From the NCBI GenBank assembly GCA_029891345.1, contig CM056994.1, positions 220,638,491 to 220,702,490 on the forward strand: 64,000 nucleotides of DNA, given 5' to 3'. Below the pieces are notes generated by a model. The model made no database searches. It was not told the DNA's origin and saw only the letters and a program-made list of their open reading frames with translations. The translations under genes were made by a program, and so were the position numbers. Origin of the DNA: Dryococelus australis (taxonomy: Eukaryota; Arthropoda; Insecta; Phasmatodea; Phasmatidae). Of the stretch, positions 58,455 to 64,000 are shown piece by piece. How positions within the stretch are numbered: position 1 is the first letter of the stretch; the number at the start of each line of letters is the position of its first letter.

Positions 58455-58600
58455 TTGCCGTCGACAACTTCTGGACCTGCCGGCGGAGGCCGAAGAAGTG
58501 GAAACCTCGATGGCTGCAGTCCTCCGGGGGTTGCTGGAGGTGGCTGAAGAGGTTGAAGGCCTTCTGGTAAGTGGCAGTCCTCCAGAGCTGGTTGGCATCA
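58455..58600 (-). repeat. LTR-related segment, inverted relative to 13545-13720
   Basis: Plus-strand pieces here such as GAAGTGG, CCTCGATGG and TTGAAGGCCTTCTGGTAAG match the complement of element A's LTR-like region (GAAGTGG, GGTCGATGG, CTCTGGTAAG). A G15 run follows at 58634-58648. Confidence 0.5.
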
Positions 58601-58806
58601 TCAACAACCACAGGTCCTTCGGTGGTCACCGATGGGGGGGGGGGGGGGTGAGGGACTCTGCCATGTGCTAGCACCCTCGGCCTTCTCAGCCAAGTAGTGC
58701 AGCACAATCACTCCTGAGGCCTGTGCTGGGATTCCTTTTATACTGATTTTTCCAGATCGGAGGCTTTCAGAGCAGTGTAGGAGATTAACCCCGCCCATTA
58801 GGGCCC

Positions 58807-59220
58807 ATGCGCTACGTCACCTGCAGAGACCCCAACAACACCGGAGCTTCCCACAGATCTCTTCACAGCACCCGTCCACCTCAGAGAGGAAACACACCCC
58901 GTGTTCGCAGCCTACTTGAGTGCACAAGACGCCTCTTTAGGAATAGCCAATCCACGCTGATGGGGATACCAGAACCAACCGCAGCGACAGTAAATACCAA
59001 CAAACACCTGACCGCAAGTCCACCACACACTAACTCACCCAAGCCAGAATCACCACAGGTTAGACAGTCGCCACAAGTTACATGTCACCCAGGTATACCT
59101 GCAAAAGCAATCCCACCAAAGCACAAAGTACTACTTGCCGTACCCGACTTTGTGTCCTGCCACAAAGCTACCAGACCTATTCTATACATCGGACATGCTC
59201 TGGTACAACATAAGGACTAG
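58807..59220 (+). CDS. unidentified Pro/Thr-rich ORF upstream of element B Gag
   Basis: 137 codons rich in Pro, Thr, Ser, Asn and His with no hydrophobic core (SPPHTNSPKPESPQVRQSP). Composition resembles the proline-rich tail in element A and may be the disordered leader or a displaced tail of this retroelement family. No motif found. Confidence 0.25.
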   Translation: MRYVTCRDPNNTGASHRSLHSTRPPQRGNTPRVRSLLECTRRLFRNSQSTLMGIPEPTAATVNTNKHLTASPPHTNSPKPESPQVRQSPQVTCHPGIPAKAIPPKHKVLLAVPDFVSCHKATRPILYIGHALVQHKD

Positions 59221-59544
59221 AGTCCTAAACCCTAAATACGGGTGAGCCTGACCTAACACCTACCAAAACTCCTTTACGTGGTGATGTACTTCTCAGCTTC
59301 AAGGCATCACGCGTCAAAAAGGAAACAGTTTTTCTAGTTCAAACATGGGGAACTGCACCTTAATTAAGTTGATTAATTAAACCAGACCAGGTCAGCCAGA
59401 CACTGTACTAGCAGTCCTACCTAGGAGTCAAAACTAGTCACAGCATAGACTTCAGGGAGTCTGAAAACACCTTGTGGCACTCAACAATCGCAACAATGTC
59501 AAGACACAGACATAACCGAGTACGAGCCAATCGCAACCGAACCA

Positions 59545-59796
59545 GACCGCTGTTCTAAGCCAAACTGCCCTGGCATGGTGACACACAGAATCGAGTGTGC
59601 CCATTGTCAACTATGGTTTCACTACATCTGCTTAGGCTGGGCGGACAAAGCAAGGTTCACAGACAGTCTGGAGTATCGATGTGACCAGTGTCGAATACAA
59701 ACAAACGGCCTTCTGCATTTGGATCACCTGCCCACACAGTACACTGTATTCTGTGTGGAGAAACTACCACGACCATTGTATCGGTTGGCCAGATGA
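59545..59796 (+). CDS. element B Gag fragment with PHD-like zinc finger
   Basis: From TGT at 59551 to 59691 the frame holds C-x4-C-x9-C-x2-C-x4-H-x2-C-x16-C-x2-C, the same eight ligands and spacing as in element A. Between ligands, IEC, CLGW and LEYRC are shared with element A; other positions differ widely, so this is a conserved fold rather than a recent duplicate. Residues after the finger (TNGLLHLDHLPTQ) have no match. Position, 0.9 kb before a zinc knuckle and ahead of protease, fits Gag. A PHD finger suggests binding to histone tails; untested here. Confidence 0.65.
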   Translation, partial: DRCSKPNCPGMVTHRIECAHCQLWFHYICLGWADKARFTDSLEYRCDQCRIQTNGLLHLDHLPTQYTVFCVEKLPRPLYRLAR

Positions 59797-60483
59797 GAGA
59801 ATATCCCAACCAGGGATGGTCTTACAATTAGAAGTCTGCCGAGTACAGGCCACATAATCCCAGACCAGCCTCCCACATGAGCACCGCTCGAGGCACGGGA
59901 GAACCACAGTTATCAGAATTTGCGGGGCATGCTCACGAGGACCTGCTAGTGTTCACAGCTGAATGTGAAAAGGAGTTTTGGGCCAATGAAATTCCTGAAC
60001 GGCAATGAGTCACATGAGCACAAGTGAGACTCAAGAGCAAGGCCCTCAAATGATAGCAGAAATATGGCAAAATCATTTCGGAGTGGAGCCAACTCAGTAG
60101 CCATCTTACTCAGCGATTCACCAGTGAGGTATGACACACCTAATGACAAAATTCTATAGCAGGACGCAAACACCAGACAAAGATGCAGAAATATTTGTCC
60201 GCGTACGGTACAGATGTACTGACAAATATTCCCTGCTGGAGATGAGGAAAGCTGTGTATGGCATGTCATTCTCATGTTGCTACCCAAGCTGAGAAACCAT
60301 CTACTCATCCCCAAGCGACTCACCATAGACAAACTAGTGTAAAGAGCACGGGAACAGAGAGCAATTTAAAGGTGCAAGCTACCCTAAACTGCCCATGCAC
60401 AACCAAGCAAGTAGTCAGACAGACCATCGAAACAGAAAATCAAGACACTGCCACCCGCACCCCCTGCAACTAGCCTACCGAAG

Positions 60484-60522
60484 TGCTGGTATTGCCCACA
60501 GTACCACTTTCACAAGGACTGC
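60484..60522 (+). other. element B Gag zinc knuckle (variant)
   Basis: CWYCPQYHFHKDC in frame at 60484-60522 has C-x2-C-x3-H-x4-C, one residue short of the standard C-x2-C-x4-H-x4-C. It is followed by a Gln/Lys-rich stretch and then the protease, so it marks the end of Gag (nucleocapsid, RNA packaging). Confidence 0.65.
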
Positions 60523-60729
60523 CAGCTGCAGCAAGGCCAACAGAAATGTGCGGAAGAAGGGGGTGCAACTAGTGCGCCGGGAACCACCCAGCAAGAAACA
60601 AACAAGAAAGTAATCCCGCAAGCTGGGAAACGCCACAGCCAGCAGGCAAAATGGGCGAACCCACCGGGTCACAAGGGCCGTCCATCAAGCTCCTAGACGA
60701 GGAGACAGAACCGCCAGAAGCCCCTCATA

Positions 60730-61062
60730 TCAAAGTACGAGTAAATGGGAAAACGTACTCGCGCAGTTCGACCCTGCCACAACCGGTAATTTAGCATGAA
60801 GTAACATCTAACAGAAGAACAGAGAGCATTTCTGCGCCCTCAGACAAACAAATTGTCAGGATGGCCAAGCCAGATTGCACGCTCACAGTTAACAGGCGAA
60901 CAACTTTCGTTAAACTTCACAAGATTTCTGGACCTGCGGAGTTCGTCATGTCACCTGACATCCAGGAAGAAATTATACTGGGACACCACTGACTCCATCA
61001 GTAACATTGCATCATGGACCACGGGCACTGAAAAGTATGCCTGGATGACAAACGTCGCGTAA
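60730..61062 (+). pseudogene. element B retropepsin remnant
   Basis: At 60764-60790 the frame reads QFDPATTGNLA, matching (L/I)DTGATGNFI with the DTG triad changed to DPA, followed by a stop. A GHH-like and a NWEH-like block, related to the end of element A's protease, lie near 60980-61080. Polyprotein cleavage would be lost. Confidence 0.5.
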
Positions 61063-61099
61063 ACATCAACTGGGAACACAGTCCCAACATCGTTATACC

Positions 61100-61990
61100 T
61101 CCGAGTCTCAAAGAAGAGGAGATTAACCACAAACTCTCAGAAGCTCAATTTCAGCAACTGAAAAAAGTTCTTGACGAATACGCTGGTACTTTTGGATATG
61201 GAGGAATTCTTCGGCAGACCAGAACCATCCAGCACAAAATTCTTTTGAAAACAACTACTCCAGTTTACACCAGACCCTACAAGGCATCCGTCAGGTGACA
61301 CCCACTTATCATGGAGCAGATAGAAGAGATGAAACGCCAAGGCATCAATGAGCCTTGGACTCACTGTAAAATTCGTAAGTGGTACTGGTACCCAAAAAGA
61401 ATAAACAACTGATGTTCTGCATTAACTACAAGGTGCTAAATGACATCACACTCCCCATTGCTCCACCAACCATCAATCTAGCACACACTCAGTGTAACAT
61501 AGGGGAGGCCCAGAATTTCAGTACCCTCCACATGCAGTCAGGGTACTGGCAAATTGCAGAACACCCAGACAGCAGAAGATGTACTGCATTTACCAAACCA
61601 GAAGGCGAAACCCTCCAGTAATTTCAAGTCATGCCTTTCGGGCAAGAAAACGCACCTGCAACATTCCAGCCGCTATGTCAGCAGAGGTACTGACAGGGTA
61701 TATTGTGCAGTTCTATTTTGCGTACCTTGATGACGTGAGCGTCTACTCGAAATCCTAGGAGGAGCACATCAATCACCTGTAAAGAGTACTTGAAAGCCTG
61801 GAACTACACGGAATGACTCTGAAACTCTCGAAGAGTCACTTCGGGAAGTCTTCGATCGATTACCTGGACCACATAGTTTCACCCAAAGGCAAATTACCCT
61901 GAAGTTCGCTTGATACAAGCTATCTAAAAAGCCAAAGAACCCTCTACCAAGAAGCAACTACACCATTTTCTGGGCCTATGCAACTAGCTT
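61100..61990 (+). pseudogene. element B reverse transcriptase
   Basis: The N-terminal block LSEAQFQQLKKVLDEYAGTF and QHKILLKTTTPVYTRPYKAS (61140-61290) leads into MVLVPKKNKQLMFCINYKVL (61379), FSTLHMQSGYWQI (61517), FQVMPFGQENAPATF (61623) and the polymerase box YLDDVSVYS (61723-61746). The first catalytic aspartate, in LDMxSGYWQI, is histidine (61529-61531); the YLDD pair is intact. LKLSKSHFGKSSIDYLDHIV (61820) is the thumb/connection start. Stops and frame changes occur at about 61297, 61620, 61700 and 61757, so it is inactive. Together with integrase order this places the element in Ty3/gypsy. Confidence 0.92.
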
Positions 61991-62029
61991 AGGAACTTTG
62001 TGCCTACCATTGCCAATCTCATGGCAACT

Positions 62030-62525
62030 ACACCCATTGTTAAAGAAGGAAGAACGGTGGCGATGGGAACCCGAGCATCATGCGGAATTTCAAGCTTTCA
62101 AGAACCGTTTTCCAGACATCAAGGGCTTCATCGGCCACAAGGAGAAGGATCCCTGATCCTACAGACCAACGCATGTTAAAACAGCATCGGCGCCATCCTA
62201 TACCAAAAGGACCCTGACTGCAACCCAACTGGTGATAGACTATGCTAGCACATGGCTCAACACCACAGAACAATGCTATCACATCAACAAGCAAGAATGC
62301 CTTGCCGTCATCTGGGCAGTCAGGAAATATCTGTGTTACTTGGAAGGCACTTGCTTCATCCTGCAGACAGACAGTAAAGCCATTCAGTGGCTAAGAGAGT
62401 CCTGGAACATGATAGCCAAACTCGGTTGATGGGACTTATTCCTCAATGAATTCGACTTTGAAGTGCAGCACTACCCAGGGAAAACAAATTACCTTTCAGA
62501 TGCCCTTTCCTGCCAACCGGACCTA
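62030..62525 (+). pseudogene. element B RNase H
   Basis: LILQTNACxNSIGAILYQKD (62150-62210) matches LQTDASxxGxGAVLxQ with the catalytic Asp now Asn (62168). INKQECLAVIWAVRKYLCYL (62285) matches EKECLAVVWAIxKFRxYL, and FILQTDSKAIQWL (62358) keeps the second Asp. The domain ends FDFEVQHYPGKTNYLSDALS (62452), a Ty3/gypsy hallmark (HRPGKxNxVADALSR). Frames are interrupted by stops near 62155, 62190 and 62427. Confidence 0.9.
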
Positions 62526-62679
62526 GAAGACAAAGCAAAAGTGGACGGAGAAAGGGAACGGATGACACAACCCCCAACTCCGGACCACATCCCCAAAAAC
62601 AGATCCATTTGCTACAACTGCAAATCAGCTGAAGCCAGCTAGAACGCTACCAGCAACAAGAACCAGACATCAAAGAACT

Positions 62680-63990
62680 CCTACAGAAGCATCCTCAGCG
62701 GTACAAACTGTGTGACGACATTGTCTGGTACAAACTGTGTGAAGACGTTGTCTGGTCCCTCAGTAATCAACCCGGAGCCAAGTGGAGAATTCGGATACCG
62801 CGTAGGATTTGCACGCCGATATCTGCCGGCATCACCACAATCACCCCAAAGCAGGTACCCGGGAAATGATTGCAGACAGTAGCACACTTTACATATGGGA
62901 TGATATGTCAATACGCACATGGTTACACAACACACTGCAGGAACAAGGCCTCTCCTGTGAGACAACCAATGGTCAAACCTCAACGAACACGCACCCCATG
63001 GACGCTATCGCAGCCAATTTAATGGGGCCCTATCCTCAAAGCACTAAGGGAAACAGGTACCTACCGGTTAGTCATGACTGACTTCATCACATAATCTGAA
63101 ACTTCAACACAAAATTTCCTGCGCAGGGGTTACCCTCAATGTATCCTTACAGATAATGGGACCCAATTTTCGAGCAGGAAGTGGCTGACAGCCTGCCACA
63201 AGTGGGGAGCAGAAACCTAGATGACTCCCGGAGCAGAAACCTAGATGACTCCCGGAGCAGAAACCTAGATGACTCCCCTCTACCACCCACAAACCAACCC
63301 TACTGAGCGGAGGAACCAAAAGCACAATAAAAACATCCATCTCAGTGTGGGTGATGATCGCAAGCACTGGGATAGTCACATTCCCAAAATCTTCTTCATA
63401 CAGTTACAACACACAAACAAAGTAACTAACTCCAATCCAAGCCAACTCTAGACACTTCGACGCTCAGGGGATTGGCAATGGGAGAATGAACCGACCAAAA
63501 TCCTCGCCCTGAAGACTTCCGACTCGCTGCTCTGGCCTGCACAGACAACGTAAAGGATGCCCAAGAGGCCTACATCAAAAAGAAATATCCGCAACCACGT
63601 ACTGGTATCCAAGCCTTTGAAATGGGTGAAACCATCTTACAACGCAGCCACCCCCTGAGCAGAGGCCACAATCAGTTCAGCGCAGGTCTAGCCGAAAAGT
63701 GGGAGGCTCCCTACAAAATTGTCAGACATCAGGACAATATGTACTGGGCCGAGGATCACCACATACGTGTCTGCAAAGCCACGAGGGGACAAATGAGGCC
63801 CTAACCCAGGGACGCCCTTGAAACAGAAGTACACGCAGCCGCCTCAATCATCTCCAAAATGCCGGACGACATTGAATAGCCAGTTACTTTCACTTCCCCA
63901 GAAGAAGAATGGCAACCGCCACCAACCAGAGAATCACCTACTCGATGCCTACAAGGGTGGAATTCCCAAAACCAAAAACAACAATCCATA
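62680..63990 (+). pseudogene. element B integrase
   Basis: The zinc-binding part (HHHNHPKAGTREMIADSS, 62825) keeps histidines but the usual CxxCQ pair is absent. The core reads ANLMGPYPQSTKGNRYLPV (63020), the first catalytic Asp (63080), TDNGTQFSS with the second Asp (63152), YHPQTNPTERRNQ with the Glu (63305). A three-fold 24 bp duplication lies between the last two. The C-terminal block HPLSRGHNQFSAGLAEKW and EAPYKIVRHQDNMY (63638-63745) matches the family's HPLSxxxxxFSAKLAPKWxGPY. A proline-rich tail runs to the window edge; the 3' LTR is beyond it. Confidence 0.9.
63207..63278 (+). repeat. 24 bp tandem triplication in the integrase
   Basis: GAGCAGAAACCTAGATGACT plus CCCG occurs three times in a row, the last copy ending CCCC. 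Each copy carries a TAG in the integrase frame. Confidence 0.97.
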
Positions 63991-64000
63991 TGGATGATGC

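Noticed and set aside
58212..58707. Minus-strand Ser/Pro/Arg-rich ORFs of 131 and 142 codons
   Set aside because: They cross G13 and G15 homopolymers and LTR-related repeat; open because of base composition.

Overview
The window reads as AT-rich, intron-style nuclear DNA from an invertebrate animal, most likely an insect or other arthropod. No bacterial operons, rRNA or intact tRNA genes are visible. Nearly everything recognisable is mobile-element debris of many classes: Tc1/mariner, Harbinger-like and pogo-like DNA elements, a Helitron, Ty1/copia, Ty3/gypsy, a LINE family and tRNA-derived SINEs. The only convincing host-gene trace is one exon of a FOXRED1-like FAD-dependent oxidoreductase at 23.6-23.8 kb on the minus strand, and it has shifted reading frames. 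The species assignment is inference from element types and base composition.

Layout. 0-4.2 kb: Tc1 relic, GA microsatellite, gypsy RNase H relic, a small MITE and a SINE. 4.2-13.0 kb: a tandem array of roughly 215-290 bp units, cut in two by a 6.4 kb TA-flanked element (5771-12155). That element itself holds a SINE head, a Harbinger-type MITE and five tandem copies of a 175-180 bp unit with a palindromic core. 13.0-17.5 kb: GC-richer Ty3/gypsy-type element A (LTR with TATA and poly-A signals, a tRNA-Lys-type primer site, a PHD-like finger in Gag, a protease remnant and a proline-rich tail), followed by an imperfect hairpin. 17.5-23.4 kb: LTR-like GC-rich repeats and a mariner-like transposase relic. 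23.4-28.6 kb: the FOXRED1-like exon touching one end of a 1.7 kb inverted-repeat element, then a copia pol relic on the minus strand.

29.5-50.6 kb: five copies of one APE-type LINE family lie head to tail, three junctions falling in AAT/ATT microsatellites. Copy 2 contains a 426 bp inverted block about 99% identical to part of copy 3. Copy 4 is split by a 5.5 kb Helitron (43382-48878) with textbook termini (A^T target, TC start, hairpin, CTAG end), inserted inside the reverse transcriptase reading frame.

50.6-59 kb: GC-rich repeats related to those at 13-22 kb, a MITE and two unidentified ORFs. 59-64 kb: Ty3/gypsy-type element B on the plus strand in the order Gag (PHD-like finger, zinc knuckle), protease, RT, RNase H, integrase, degraded and running to the window edge.

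The elements look dead as read: most have stops, frameshifts or lost catalytic residues. The strongest second looks are the PHD-like finger shared with identical cysteine spacing by the two gypsy-type Gags, the element that splits the satellite, the Helitron-in-LINE nest, the frame-shifted FOXRED1-like exon, the recent inverted LINE block and the palindromic tandem repeat.
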